Positions 31,769 through 43,677 of a DNA stretch of 64,000 nucleotides are shown in pieces. The DNA is from Thelonectria olida. Lineage: Eukaryota > Ascomycota > Sordariomycetes > Hypocreales > Nectriaceae. The stretch spans positions 234,993-298,992 of the forward strand of contig JAGPYM010000040.1 of assembly GCA_020736575.1 (NCBI GenBank). The letters are read 5' to 3'. Every line of letters begins with the position of its first letter. Within the stretch, counting starts at the first letter, position 1. Under the pieces are notes generated by a model. The model worked only from the letters and a program-made list of their open reading frames with translations. It ran no database searches and was not told the origin of the DNA. The position numbers and the translations under genes are program-made.

Positions 31769-33514
31769 GCCATAGTCTGCAGATAGTTGAGCGTGTAGCT
31801 GGACGCGACAAGGTGCCCCAGCTCCACAAAGCTTTTGGTGGGGCCTACGTCGAACAAAATTCGAGGACTTTGTACGACTGGGTCTTCATATTGCCTCGGA
31901 ATGGGAATTTCCGTGTCACACTGCTGAACAAGCAGATCGTCGACGTCGGCGTTACCAATGGAGGTTGTGCCACCTTGGGGACCGCCGTCCATCTCATTGA
32001 GTATTCGGAGATGCAGCATGTCCTGGGCCTTTACAGTGGCCTGAATATCCTCCCCCGAAAGAGTCGGATACTGGCATAAAGGGCTATCCTGGGTTCGTCG
32101 AATTTGCTGATAAAACCCCTCGCGACGTTGGACAAAAGGCCGACCCTCTTCGGCTGGGTTCTCTTGGCACAGGTCCCGGATCAGGCTCCGCAAGACTGGG
32201 GAGTCCCTCGTAGCGTCGAATCACGTACGGCATTTTGTAGTCAGGAGGAGAGCTGTATAGTTTTGGTTATGTTCCGCCGTTGTTGCAGGCTCTTCGCCAT
32301 AGTCGCCTTCATCAAGAGGAAAGTCTACATCTACCGTATCGTCACCTTCCGACCGGCTGGCCCAGAGTTTTGCGTCTTTGCAGCGTCTTCGGCTGACTTC
32401 GTAAGAAGGGAGATGTTTGAAACGTAGAACCGCAGGCGGGGACGGAGAGCAGTCGCATAGTTGGACCATATTTTGGTAATGTCGCCGTGCGTCTCAGAAA
32501 GGAAGTCTTCCCATGGCACAAATAAGGCCAAATGGAGAACAGAGTTGCGGCACAGACGGTCAGAGCCGTGTTGGGGTGAGCAGTGCTGACATTGGAGCGT
32601 ACCGTTTGAAATACACCGGGTACTCGTCCATGTGATCGTCGCTGATGAATCCTTTCAAGATCGGCACAGCGTAGTCGTGAGGTTGCCGAAGCTTTTGCAT
32701 CCAGCCGTAGCATTCCGGAAAAGGCCCGTCAAGAGATATGTGGGTTTCATCCTCATCTCGGCCACGGCGGCACACCAGGTTAATCATTGACATATAGTCA
32801 TAAAGGCACACATCTCTCAGAACTCGACCTCTGTAGGCGTAGGCGTCCAAGTACAATAACGTCCGGCCGCCTTCCCGAAGTTGTACCGTCTGAAGGCTCT
32901 TCCTGTCAACCTAGCACCGATACACGAATGCAGACATTAGACAAAAGATCAGCGTAGATTGAGGACTTAAAAATGAGTGCTTTTCTTCCTATCTAAAGGA
33001 GCGACGAGAGTCGGTCTTTTATACCTATGTTCAATGTGCCGACGTCATAGGCAGCAGCCTGCTGCCTGATGCTAGTTGTGGTCGTTCACTCTCATCGTGA
33101 ACTTGTTCACGATGATCGTGATCCTTGCCTCCAACAGTAAGCGAAGGTCTCCGGAGCTTGACACTTCCGCGTCTGTTTGTGTGCCGGCCTGACGACGGAG
33201 GTGTATCCACCGCCGGAGATTTGCCCAATACAGTGCGGTCAGATGAAAGACCAGTGCGGCACGTTGGTAAGCAGGTGGTAACAGACCTCCACGGCCGAGA
33301 GCTGCCTCTCGGAAAAGATTCGATTTGCTACCCTCATCAGAAACTGACGACTCTCGTTCAGCACGGCCGGGCGCTGGGCGTCACGCTCGACAGGATCCGA
33401 CACCTGACGCCTCGGCACGTCGGATCCACGAAGTTGTCGAAGGACTTCGGCTGCGTTGACAATACGTTTCCACATCGGCGTATGATTGGTAGGCAGCGTA
33501 GGCAACACAGACAA
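31769..33514 (-). pseudogene. Helitron replicase/helicase remnant
   Basis: Read 33514 to 31769, broken frames match the region of fungal Helitron proteins just before the helicase: VANRIFSERQLSAVEVCYHL, then LLYLDAYAYRGRVLRDVCLY, ILKGFISDDHMDEYPVYF, LALFVPWEDFLSETHGDI and RPRLRFYVSNISLLTKSAED. It continues with DIQATVKAQDMLHLRILNEM and SFVELGHLVASSYTLNYLQT. The next expected piece, the Walker A motif, is missing because LINE-B sequence begins there. Frameshifts and a non-matching stretch at about 32935-33060 show it is dead. I assign it from remembered motif order only. Confidence 0.6.
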
Positions 33515-33969
33515 CGACAGAGATCAGGTTGAATTCATTAGGCAGCAGGAAGCATGTAATTGTGCCTTGAAAGGTTTGAAATCTTGAAACAAAAATTTAG
33601 CTGGTTTCAATTCAAACATGGGATGAGTTTGTTTCAGAGCGAGGGTACCGCCTCCGATGCAGATGCATTTCAAGAACTCTTTGGTGCTATCCAAGATCTC
33701 AAGCACGTCTTTGCCAAAGGAATTCGTGATGGTGCTATAATAATCGATTAGGATGTTGCGATATGATGTACTCTGGGTAATATCCGTCTTGTTCCAACAA
33801 AGTCGCCAGGAAAGTGTAATGAGGTAGGCATTGTGAATATGTGTCGCCCGACGAGCGAGTTTAGAATGAGTTGCGCTGTCTCACGTCGCATCAACCTCTC
33901 CAGTAAACTTTGGGGTATATAGATATGATGCAGTGTATCAGCGGAACGCAAGACATATAGCTATGCTGA
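33515..33969. other. Intergenic, small unrecognised ORF
   Basis: A 63-codon plus-strand frame at 33560-33751 (SEGTASDADAFQELFGAIQD) reads like real protein sequence, but I cannot assign it. It may be a relic of a larger coding region. Nothing else is supported here. Confidence 0.35.
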
Positions 33970-34233
33970 CTAGTATGACCGCCTCCGCTGCATTGTCACC
34001 TGTTCGAAGGAGACAGCGTATGCCCGGAGTTCCGTCATCGCATTGTTTGACAGGTGACCTGCGTCGTTGGTGGAGGCCGTACTCTGCATGAAGCTCACTT
34101 GCGAGCTGGGCGGCAACGTTGCGCTTTCGGAGTCGACCATCTTGCAAGACTCAGAGCAGTAGGATGCACCTTCAGATTGCACCTGCTTCTCGCAAGCAAG
34201 GCAAAACTGGTAAATCCAGAGATCGAAAGTCAT
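33970..34233 (-). CDS. Ecl1-like small zinc-binding protein
   Basis: From ATG 34233 the 87-residue product begins MTFDLWIYQFCLACEKQVQS and continues ASYCSESCKMVDSES. The spacing CxxC-x10-CxxxC near the N-terminus, followed by a Ser-rich tail, is the hallmark of the fungal Ecl1/'lifespan regulatory factor' family, small zinc proteins linked to chronological ageing and nutrient stress in fission yeast. A longer frame reaches upstream to 34329, but the second Met fits family N-termini better. A GTCACC or GTGACA donor near the end could add a 3' exon, so the C-terminus is less certain. Confidence 0.6.
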   Translation of the reverse strand: MTFDLWIYQFCLACEKQVQSEGASYCSESCKMVDSESATLPPSSQVSFMQSTASTNDAGHLSNNAMTELRAYAVSFEQVTMQRRRSY

Positions 34234-34329
34234 GGTGTCTGTGTGTATGTGAGTGAAAACTAAGGCAACGAGAGCGATTGGTGGACGAGAAGAAATCGGG
34301 ATGCTCGAGGCCCTTTCTCTATGCCGCAA

Positions 34330-35530
34330 GGTTGGGAGACATGTGGTTGCAGCGACGGTAGGTGTTCAGACGTGCAATCTACCAGCTTGAGATTGCTGAG
34401 GGTCGTCGGGAATATAACTTGGTGGCGGACAATGGCGCGGGGAGGGATGTTGCAAGATCAGATAGGTGTAAGGCACGGGAGCACCATGTGCCATGCCCTG
34501 ACCAGGCTTGAGATGGTGAAACACATTCTTCAACCCACTCCACGAGGGGTCACATTGGCGTGCAAGAGTCATGCCCACCTGATCTTCTACCCTTGGCATG
34601 CTCTGAGAGCCCTGTGAATCAAAGGACGTCGCTGTCCTCCAACACCCTGCTCGCCCGCCAATTTTTATCTAAACGCAGGTCGTGTGTTGACGTCTCATTT
34701 ATCGCCATGACTGCCGTACATGGCTTCTTTTGGCCGAAGGCCGGTCAGGCACGTGGCAGCACTCTGTGCCTCGTCGTGGGAAGGACTTGATATATTTGAC
34801 GCACCTCGAGGAGAGTATGCACCAATAGTAGACGCCAAAGTCGCTCACATATCGGCATCATCAGTGCTCCAGACAGCAGTTGCCTTCCCGACCATTCTTG
34901 GTCCTGGCCCCTCCAAAGGAAAAGTGAAAACTGCATATGTCTGTGAACATCCTGGGGCTGCTACGGCGGGGGTCGCTGCATTCTGGTCGTCTGTAATTGG
35001 GTCGTGGATGCAGTGACTCGAATGGGGTTTCGAAGTTCTGATAATTGATTCAGGATTTCCACGCTGCATTTTCCAAGCGTCTGCGCGTCGATTATCACCA
35101 TTGTTGTCCTCGCCTTTTCTTTGCTACCTGCGGCAGCCCCAGTCTACGGGTCAACACCAATTGGCTCAAATCCCATCTTCCAATGAAACGTGGGCATCTA
35201 ATGGCAAAGATGGCCGCGATGTTGAGCTCACACCTGTTGCTTCTCCATATCCAGTCCAGCCACGACCCAGAAAGCATCCCCCCTTCCTGCTAACTTGGCA
35301 TGGTGGTGATAGTGGATGGCGCCACGAACCTCTACTGTCGGCGAATGCCGCATTCGGTACGTCAAAACCGGGCGTCCTCGGCAGGGGTTGGGCTTGCGGG
35401 CCAAACCCGATCAGTGTCGTCACTGCCTTTCTGAGTGTATTCCACACGCTGGGATATGACAGCTCACATATGTTCCACGCACTTTCACGCCGAAATGCCT
35501 CTCGCGAACCAGTCAATAGCTTGCTGTCCC
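34330..35530. other. Intergenic region
   Basis: Unique-looking sequence upstream of the Ecl1-like gene and up to the hAT-A insertion. Open frames such as 34720-35016 and 35101-35547 have no recognised domains, and both overlap equally long frames on the other strand. I see no supported gene. Confidence 0.45.
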
Positions 35531-35538
35531 AATTCGGC

Positions 35539-38500
35539 CAGCGCTGACCTCAATTCAAGTATCAAGTCAAGTATTTCAAGTAAGTCAAGTAAGTTGACGG
35601 CCCAATATATTTCAAGTAAGTAAGTTCATAATGCCTCAAACTTGATTTACTTGAAATACTATATTTTATGGGTTTTCCTGTGCGATGGTCCTGGGAGTGC
35701 CGAGGCCATTCGGGGCTCGTCGGGCCCCAGGTGTAGGGTAATGAATTTGGTGTGGCCCCCAAGCTGATTGCACCAATGATAATCCAGGGACGCGGTAAGT
35801 AGGGGTGGCGCGGATTTACTGTTTGTTCGCCCGCGTGGTCGAGACGCGTCGCACCTGACTTCAGAACCCAAGTCGTCCCTCTGTGAGTAGCATCCACGAT
35901 CCGCGATCCGCTAATGATCCGCTATGCCTATGGCAGCAAAACAGCAGTCGCTAGAAACGCTCTTGGGGGTTAGCAGTCAGCGCAAATCGCTGAAACACCA
36001 GCTTGACGCTGCGTCCATCAAGGCTGAATCTGGGAGAACGACTCTTGCTGACCTCCCAACAGTCCAGATCGGCTGCAAGAGGTATATACCAGAGGAGTAT
36101 ATTGCCAACAAGAACCGCAAAGGCCGGCGGAGCTGGATTCAAGCCCATGGATTCTTCCTCACGGAAGTCAGCCCTGATTTGCGGACGTTGCAGACCTACT
36201 GGGTTTGCTCGAAATGTGATGAACGCGGGAAGAGCTCGTTGTTCGTCGCGACAAACACCACGTCGCCAATTGAGCATCTCCGAAGGTATATGGCATCCGT
36301 ATGAGTCCGACATTTATTCTTTTTCAGCGTCTTACCGGATATAGGTCCCATATGATCACTGAGGCGGATGACAATGCGGACGAAGATTCGTCTCGCGCTG
36401 ACATTCACCCCCCTTCGAAACGGCGCTGCCTGGAGCTTCCTACAGCAAGATCCAATGTTAATAAAGCGAAGGAGCTGACGGTCGGCTGGATCGTCACTGC
36501 CAATCTTCCTTTCACGGCGCCGTCGAATCCGTACTTGCGACGAATGCTCGACTTACACGATGCGTCATTGGCAAAAGAGGTGCCGTGGAGCCGGCAGTCG
36601 GTGCGTGATACCATGCGGAAATTATTCGAGGTAAAGAAGGGAGCAATATCGAGTCAATTGGAGAAGTCAGTCACAAGGATTAGCTTTAGCTTTGACATGT
36701 GGACTTCTCCAAACCGGTACGCTTTCCTTGGCCTCCACGCTCACTATCTCGACGCCTCCTATCAACTCCAATCGCGACTTCTTGCCCTGCGCCGTGTGTG
36801 GGGAGCTCATTCCGGAGATAACCAAGCAACGACAATATACGATATCTTCGGCGAGTACGGGATACGAGATCGGATTGGCGCGGGTGTCTGCGACAATGTC
36901 TCGTCCAATGACACGTGCTTGGCGAGCCTCTATCGTCGACTTTCTCCTGCGATGGCCGAGGAGGATATTAGAAACCACCGAACACGGTGCTTTGGGCATA
37001 TCGTCAACCTTGCAGCTCGAGCGTTCCTCTGGGGGGAAGACCCTGACTCGTTTGAGCGAGAAGCCTTCACCGAGGCGGCTTTCCAAGTTGAAGAGCGTGA
37101 GCTTCGACTTTGGCGGAAACGGGGAGCAGTGGGCAAGCTGCATAACATCGTCCGGTTCGTCAGGGCTTCTCCGCAACGGCGAGAGTTGATGAAATCTCTG
37201 GCATGCAACCAGCGCGACGAAGACGGCTATCAACTCTTTGAGGAAGAGCGAGCTGCCATCGACCTCGAGCTGATGCAAAACAATGAAACCAGATGGAATT
37301 CGACTTTTCTGATGATCCAGCGTGCCATTCGCAAACGAGAGCACATTGACCATTTCATCGCATATCTCGAAACGAAGGCAGCAGAGCCCCGACAACGTGT
37401 GCCTGTCCAAGATCAGCTTTCACCACAAGACTGGCTTCTGTTGGCGGAGATACAGAGTTTACTCAAACCACTCTACGAGATCACCATGAGGTGCCAGGGT
37501 TGGGCCAAAGAAGGCCGTTACGGCGCCTTGTGGGAAGTGATGATCGGAATGGAATATTTGCTCAACTTCTTCGAGGAGCAAAAACTGATATTCTCGCCAC
37601 CTGATGGTACTGCTGATGAGCTACGGAATGCCAGAGCCTCGGCAACCACGAGTATGGCTTTCTGGTTCATATTCGCTCGTCTTTATGCCTATTTTGCTAA
37701 TAGTTTCTCAGGATGTAGTACTCCACGAGTTGACCAGGGTCGCGGACGCGAGAAACACTTGCCACAGCACACTCGAGACGACTATACTGGTGCATTCTTG
37801 CAAACTGAGAATCTTGATGATGACCACCGACGATGCATACAAATCTCTATCAATAACTGTTGGTTAAAGCTTGATGAGTATTACACTCTCCTTGGCCAAT
37901 CGCCACTTTACCCGGCTGCCGTTATTCTTCACCCGCGCTGGAACGTGTCTTGGCTTGAGGCGAACTGGACTAGCCACGAGCAACTAGTGTGGCTACGGGA
38001 CGCTAAGAACAGTGTCCGGGAATTCTTTGAACAACAGTATCCACGTAAGGAGCAGTCCGATACAGCGAGAACCGTGATAGGAAAAGCGATGCGGCAAGAC
38101 GAGCCCAGTCAATTCGACCAGTGGATGCAGAGCTACGATCAGTACATGATGGAGGAAGAAGATGAGCTTGGAGTTTATATGAGGCAAGGGCCAGTCCGGC
38201 GAGAGAACTTGAACCCCATTCTATGGTGGAGGGATCACCAAGAAGAATATCCACGTCTGAGCAAGTTTGCCCTCGACATCCTGGCAATTCCTGCTATGTC
38301 TGTCGATCCTGAGCGGACGTTTAGTGTCACAAAGTTGACAGTAAGCTCGCAAAGGCACAGTTTAAGCCCCGAGATAATAGAGGAAATACAGTGCCTACGG
38401 AATTGGCTAGGCCATCAAGCGATCACTGTGGGCGAGGTCGTCAGCTTTGGTGGGGACCTGATGGGTTGGGATGGAGGGGAGGCGTGAGAGTACCAATTGC

Positions 38501-38638
38501 TTCATCCTGGCCTCAGGTCAGCGCTTTCAATTCAAGTATATCAATTCAATTCAAGTTAAGTAAGTTCATGGACGATTTTATTTCAAGTAATCAAGTTAGA
38601 GCCCCGAACTTGACTTACTTGAATTGAAATCAGCGCTG
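35539..38638 (+). mobile_element. Complete hAT element ('hAT-A' copy 2)
   Basis: A 3,100-bp element with terminal inverted repeats CAGCGCTGA.CTCAATTCAAG at the left and its near-complement at the right, and a perfect 8-bp target duplication AATTCGGC (35531-35538 and 38639-38646), diagnostic of hAT. Both ends have clusters of CAAGTA/TACTTG motifs, probably transposase-binding subterminal repeats. It carries one intact spliced transposase gene, so it may be autonomous and recently active. Confidence 0.93.
35924..38487 (+). CDS. hAT-A transposase, intact
   Basis: There are two exons: 35924-36285 and 36345-38487. The 59-nt intron 36286-36344 (GTATAT...GATATAG) joins the frames and completes a BED-type finger: CSKCDERGKSS ... 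HLRRSH (C-x2-C ... H-x4-H). The 834-residue product has the core block FSFDMWTSPNRYAFLGLHAH (first catalytic Asp), the NVSSND region, RCFGHIVNLAARAFLW, NNETRWNSTFLMIQRA, and the C-terminal hAT dimerisation domain YPRLSKFALDILAIPAMSVD ending EEIQCLRNWLG. No stops interrupt it. It moves hAT-A by cut and paste, and can be used to read the damaged copy at 8258-19023. Confidence 0.92.
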
Positions 38639-38646
38639 AATTCGGC

Positions 38647-41600
38647 CACTTGCCCAAGAGACCAAACTGTGACCGAAGGCGCTCTTGCTGCACTGTCGCC
38701 TCGAGCGCTACGGACTCGGTTTGTCTCGCTTCGTATGGCGTCTCTGAGGAATCGAGTGACCCCAAGACTGAGCCCATGTGTTGTGTCGATGATTTCCAGA
38801 GGTACTCGATATGGTGCCTGCAACGACACTCAACTGTCCACGCAATGCACCAACTCCCGCACTGCCTCCGCTCTTTATCAAACTGAACATAGAATGAATC
38901 AAAATGCCCGCATCGCAAAACAAGTTTGAACACTTCGCAGGTCGCCCTAAATTTTCGGAAAATTGCGAGCCAACTCTTGTGTCATCACCAGCACGCTGTG
39001 GAGCCAAATCAAGAGCATCTCAAAACTCGTCAAAGATACTCTGAAACATCCCAGTTCAGCCCTGTTTCTACTGTTCAAAGCATAAGAAGCAGGGGCGCGC
39101 CGTATGCGGTCCGCTTCGTGTTGCCAGCTGCATGCCGCGTTTGAATACGGCGGAATTTGCCGTTATAACTTAGTACTAATCTGGACGTATGGTAACGGCC
39201 GATCGCCATCTCCAACCCCCCGATCAGTGTGCTTGTTTCCAATCTCATGTAACCAGGCTGGAAACCGTACATAAATGAGTTGCATGCTCTTCACCCACTC
39301 AGTCTACTCTCTTCGGCTAACAACTAGGAAGAAATCTAACAGCATTCGACCCTCAGACTCTTATTTTCTGTTCACTTCAACTTAGCTGCGTTCTTGGTTT
39401 TGACTCGCTTCGCATGCCAAAAATCAGCCCCTCGGTTTTCGACATGAAATCGTCCACTCCATGGTTCCGAGACAGCTTCAACACCATCAACCATGGCATT
39501 TGCCGCCCTACCCTGGGTCCCCACCCAGCCGGCCACTTCCTCCTCTGCCCAATAGCTGTTTGACAGCACCGGATAAATAACACTCTTCGGCCGTCAGAGA
39601 AGGCGACTTTGTAGAAGGCATCGAGGGCATTGTGCATGTCCTGTCGAAGACAAAAAGCTTTATCTATGAACCGGTCGAAGCGGAGGACAAAGAGACAGCG
39701 TCTCAAACGATGGGATCGATAACAAACTCGGACACGCCAAGATTCAGAATGAGGTCCAGTCGTGGGGCTCACAGCCTATTTCTGTCACGTAATTGGGGTC
39801 ACATCCATCAACGGAAGGGACCGAGATCCAGGCATAGCGACCTCCACAACGATCAAGAAGAATGCTGCATGATGATACCAATCAATTGATGAGAATTATC
39901 TAAGGAACAGGAAGGAAATGAGTGTACACACGCATTCGTGGAGTGTTTTTATGTGCTGGGCAGGTGTGGTCATGGCCGCATGGTTTTTAACTGGTTAGAA
40001 TTCTCTAGGTGTCTTTGCCAAGGCTGCTGCCTGTCTACCCACTAATCGAAGGCGAACGGGGAGGTGCACAGGAGGACCAAGAAGCAAGGCTATGGTCATA
40101 AGTTCATAACTATGCTTCCAGCCGTGTTTCGTGCCAGGGTGTGCTGTGGCCCCTACGTACCGTACTAGGTTAGTAGTGAGTGCATGCGGGGTTACGTTGT
40201 CAATGGGTCTAACCACCACCCAGTTCAAGCGGGAACGGGTCTGTACGGCAGTCGGCAAGCGCCCTAAGCGCTAGCCGCTGTTAGGGGCTGAACAAAAGCG
40301 AGATTTCCTCGTACTAGCTGACGGAGAATTCCGTTGGCTGTCACTTCTTCATGCAGATCGCCCAATATAGCGGCTACAAAGCGCAAAGCGAGGCGAGCTT
40401 GCGGCATTCTCCGCCATCTTAGAGACAGACAGCCTAGAGACAGGCAGGCTTGAAAGGAGCAGAGCGCGTCTGGACAGTGCTCGCCGGATGGTGATAACTA
40501 TGACGGTCATTTCAAAGGAAAGGGCTGAATGCTTCTTTTATCCTTGTTTGTCATGACTGTCACCGACCTGCTCATGGGGGCCGGGGCCGGAAACTCGCTC
40601 GGTGGGAGAAAGCAGCTGTATTGTGGGCGACATAAAACCAACGACGATCTGCCGCCAAGAGCAACCACCCGCAGAAACTGCCAGAGCAAACGAAAGGGGT
40701 GCTTGGGTGTCATAATTCGAGAGAACCAAACAAAGACACCAAGGAAAGAGGAAGCCCGTGCGCTGTCACGTTCGATAGCGTGGGTGCTGTCCACGTCTTG
40801 TTCCTGGCTGCCAGTTGGATCCATACTCCACTGGCCAATCGGAGCGGGACGGCAAGCACAAGTCAACAGTAAGCAACCAGCCGTCACATTGTCCACCCCT
40901 CGTCACGGTGGAGCCTGAATGATCGGTCCTCGCAGCACGGCCTCCAGCGAATGGGGTGCCTCAGCAGCGCAGGCTTCCGCGGAACTCTGGTAGACGCGGC
41001 CGCCAGCAGGACGACAACCTCTGGCAGTGGAGAGCAGGACCACGGTCCTCTCCTTCCCCTCTCTCCCAACCAGTGGCAGACAGAGGCGGGGGAATTGATT
41101 CTGCAACTGTGTGTGCCACCGTCTGATTAATTGCCGGGACCATTCTGTGGAAGTCCGAGGGGAGGGCGGGGCCAACCAGGGTTCTCTCAACATCTCTCGC
41201 CACATGACAAGGTATGACAAATCTTTGGAGCTAGATTGAGGATCGTGCCTCATACAGTCCCAAGGGATTAACGCTGCTGTCTCTTTGCTTAGTGACGAGA
41301 TTTCTTCGACCTTCTTAACCAACCAAGAACCCATTTTAATGGGACAGGGGGACAGAAACTCAAGGGCCACGGCGGTACGGTGAACTCGGTGGCGACAAAT
41401 TAGTGTTCTCTGGGAACGATCACAGGGTCGTAAGCAGGGTCCCCCGGCCTGGTGACTTGTCAGAAAGCGTTATATCACACGCTACCAGTTGATCATTCCA
41501 CGCTAACTCATCTTTTGTCAATCTAGCTTGGTGCCCTCCGTTCGCCGGCGTGTGTGATCCGGCAGGAACAAGGGCTAAGATGTCGCTCGGGTGCCGCCGA

Positions 41601-42555
41601 CCCGTGATAGCCGGGGCTAGACCAAAGTGACAATACATTGGTTGACATAACGTCACAAAATCGTCATTAATTACGCCTTCAATCCGCAATGTTACTTGCA
41701 GAGTGCTGCCCGAGACGGCCTCGTTTTCGCTACAAAAATATGCCGATCGCTGAAGCCTCGCCTTCTTTGCACTTTCCATCTGTCCGTATCGCTGGATTTA
41801 CAGTAGCTAATATAAGTTCAGTTCAATCCCCTTGATTAATTGATTTGATTAATATAGTCCCAAAAAGGTCGCACGCCCGCGCAAACGTTGTCGCCATTCT
41901 TGTGGCATGTGACCTTCCGGTATCCATACCTGACCTTTCCCATTACAGGCACCATCTGCGCTGTAATCAGTGTAAACTTGTGTCGTGAGAGGCGTTATAC
42001 CATGGCTTCGCCATAAGCATGGAGCCCTACATTATCTCTGTTGCTTTGTTGCCAGTCGCGGAACAGCCTTCTCAATTGTCTGGCAAACACGATCCAGTCT
42101 GCTCCTCGAGGTCTCTTCGAGAAGCTTGATCGAATACACACTGTCGCTCAAGGTCGAGATCTCGATCTCCGTGGTCTTTGGGCATGACACATCCTTCAAG
42201 AGGCTGTAATGGAGTTGGCTGGCGTCATATTCAACGGTTAGCTCTTTAGGTCAATAGCACGACGACCTCCTTTTCAGTGAAAATGTGGTCCGTTCAAGAT
42301 GATGGTCAAACTCTGCATCGCAACTAGGAAGGTACGGCGAGGGACTAATCTTGGGGCTTGCAAACCCAAAAGAGCTACCCCTTTGACTATGACTTGATCA
42401 TTTATGACAATTCCACGCAGCCTCTAATCGCGTGCTGCTGCTGCTCGGTAGATGAGTCTTGGACACCGCTACTCGGTAAAATATTCCAGATGTATCGGGC
42501 GTCCGCGTGTGTTCCCCTTTTTCTTTGGGGTCTCCAAGCTGCCGTGCACCTCTTG
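38647..42555. other. 3.9-kb region without recognised genes
   Basis: Open frames here (for example 39377-39772 minus, 40507-40896 minus, 40903-41370 minus, 41420-41779 minus) are short, overlap frames on the other strand, and show no motif I can name. A short stretch TGATGAGAATTATCTAA at about 39888 recurs at about 60878. No RNA gene or transposon protein was recognised. It may hold decayed sequence. Confidence 0.4.
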
Positions 42556-43235
42556 GTACCCGACACCCCAAGCCCCACGGATCGTCGTCTCATCACTTGC
42601 TACTCAACCTCGTCGCTACTTGTTCCATGACAGGCCTGCTTGAAGGCCAAATTCTGCAAGTGTTCAGCAACCTATCGTCGGCAGCTGAAGCACGGCCCGC
42701 CAAAATCGAGGCTGCTTTTTGTTAGTATAGGTCGCACGCTAGAGGTTAGTTTGCCGATGGCCGCTGGTCCGCATCGAGCCTGTTTGTCGCGATAGCAAAT
42801 TTGATTGCCGCACGCACAGCCTGCATGTTTGGCTTCCACTTTTCGTCGTCCGACGCAGCTTTTCCTCCCCAAGAAGAACGACAAATTCCCAATCTTTGTT
42901 CGTGAGCATTTAAACATGACTTCCCGTTGCATTGCCCACTTTTTGCATCGGAAGAGGAAGTGCTCAATCGTCTCTGCTGCTTGTCCACAATCGCATGTGT
43001 CCGATTCCGCTGCCCCTATCCTGTGAAGATAACTTTTCAGTCGCATCATCCCGGTCCGAAGCTGGGCTATCACGTCCGATTCTTTTCGTTTTAGCGAGTC
43101 GTATAGTGCACGGGTGTGCTTGCCCGGCAGCGCCTTGTCGATGCGCTTTGAGTACTGTCCAACCCCTTCCGGAAGTCGCCCACACTGCCGTTGTTGGAGG
43201 AGCGCCAGTCGAAGTGTTGTAGACCTTGCTTGGTA
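42556..43235 (-). mobile_element. LINE 3' fragment, same subfamily as the full-length LINE
   Basis: The minus strand encodes the ORF2 terminal region (ALPGKHTRALYDSLKRKESD, CDCGQAAETIEHFLFRC, IGNLSFFLG) and the 3' UTR, including ACGATCCGTGGGGCTTGGGG as in 18413-18434. It has small frameshifts (42860, 43190). It is interrupted at 43234 by a MITE and resumes for ten bases (TACGACGGTG, 43668-43677). The 3' end stops before the usual tail. Confidence 0.75.
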
Positions 43236-43667
43236 CAGTGGGGTGCCGGTGCAGCGTCAGTAATCTATCACTGTAATTTTGCCAAAAATGGCCAAAAATG
43301 GCCAAAACTAGTGCGAATATGCCCCTGTCGTATTCCAACAATAACAGCATATCAGTGCCTTGGCATTCGGGCATCAACAACCTGGGCTACGAGCAACTTC
43401 TGGCCGCCTACCTCTGGAAAGGTCATCCATAATTATCCAGAGTCCATTTCTGACCGAAGCCTACGTTCAGCGTCAGTGTTTGAGCTCCGAAATTTCTCAA
43501 AATTTTGCTAATTTTAGCGACTTGCGCACTGTCTTTGTACGGTGGAACCGCATGTAATTACCGAGAGCGACCAGAAACGGCCAAATGTCTCCGTACTTCG
43601 TCTACTTGGTCCATTTTTGGACACAACTACAATGCTGAATTACTGACGCTGAACCTGCACCTCAGTG
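43236..43667. mobile_element. 432-bp Tc1/mariner-type MITE
   Basis: It starts CAGTGGGGTGCCGGTGCAG and ends with the complement of CACTGAGGTGCAGGTTCAG. The inverted repeats continue through CAGCGTCAGTAAT and end near CCAAAAATGG, giving about 55 imperfect bp. A TA dinucleotide flanks both sides (43234-43235 and 43668-43669). Joining the flanks rebuilds the LINE sequence CTTGGTACGACGGTG, proving insertion with TA duplication. There is no coding capacity. Confidence 0.8.
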
Positions 43668-43677
43668 TACGACGGTG

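Noticed and set aside
36286..36329. Splice acceptor TTTTTCAG at 36327 in the hAT-A intron
   Set aside because: With the GTATAT donor it gives the wrong frame and an early stop; with the GTATGA donor the intron would be only 29 nt. The acceptor at 36344 restores both the frame and the zinc finger.
40000..40330. Structured-looking GC-rich stretch considered as a tRNA or rRNA fragment
   Set aside because: No cloverleaf, no A/B box pair and no recognisable rRNA core sequence.
39377..41779. Minus-strand frames of 119-155 codons
   Set aside because: The composition looks random, there are equal-length opposite-strand frames, and no domain is recognisable.
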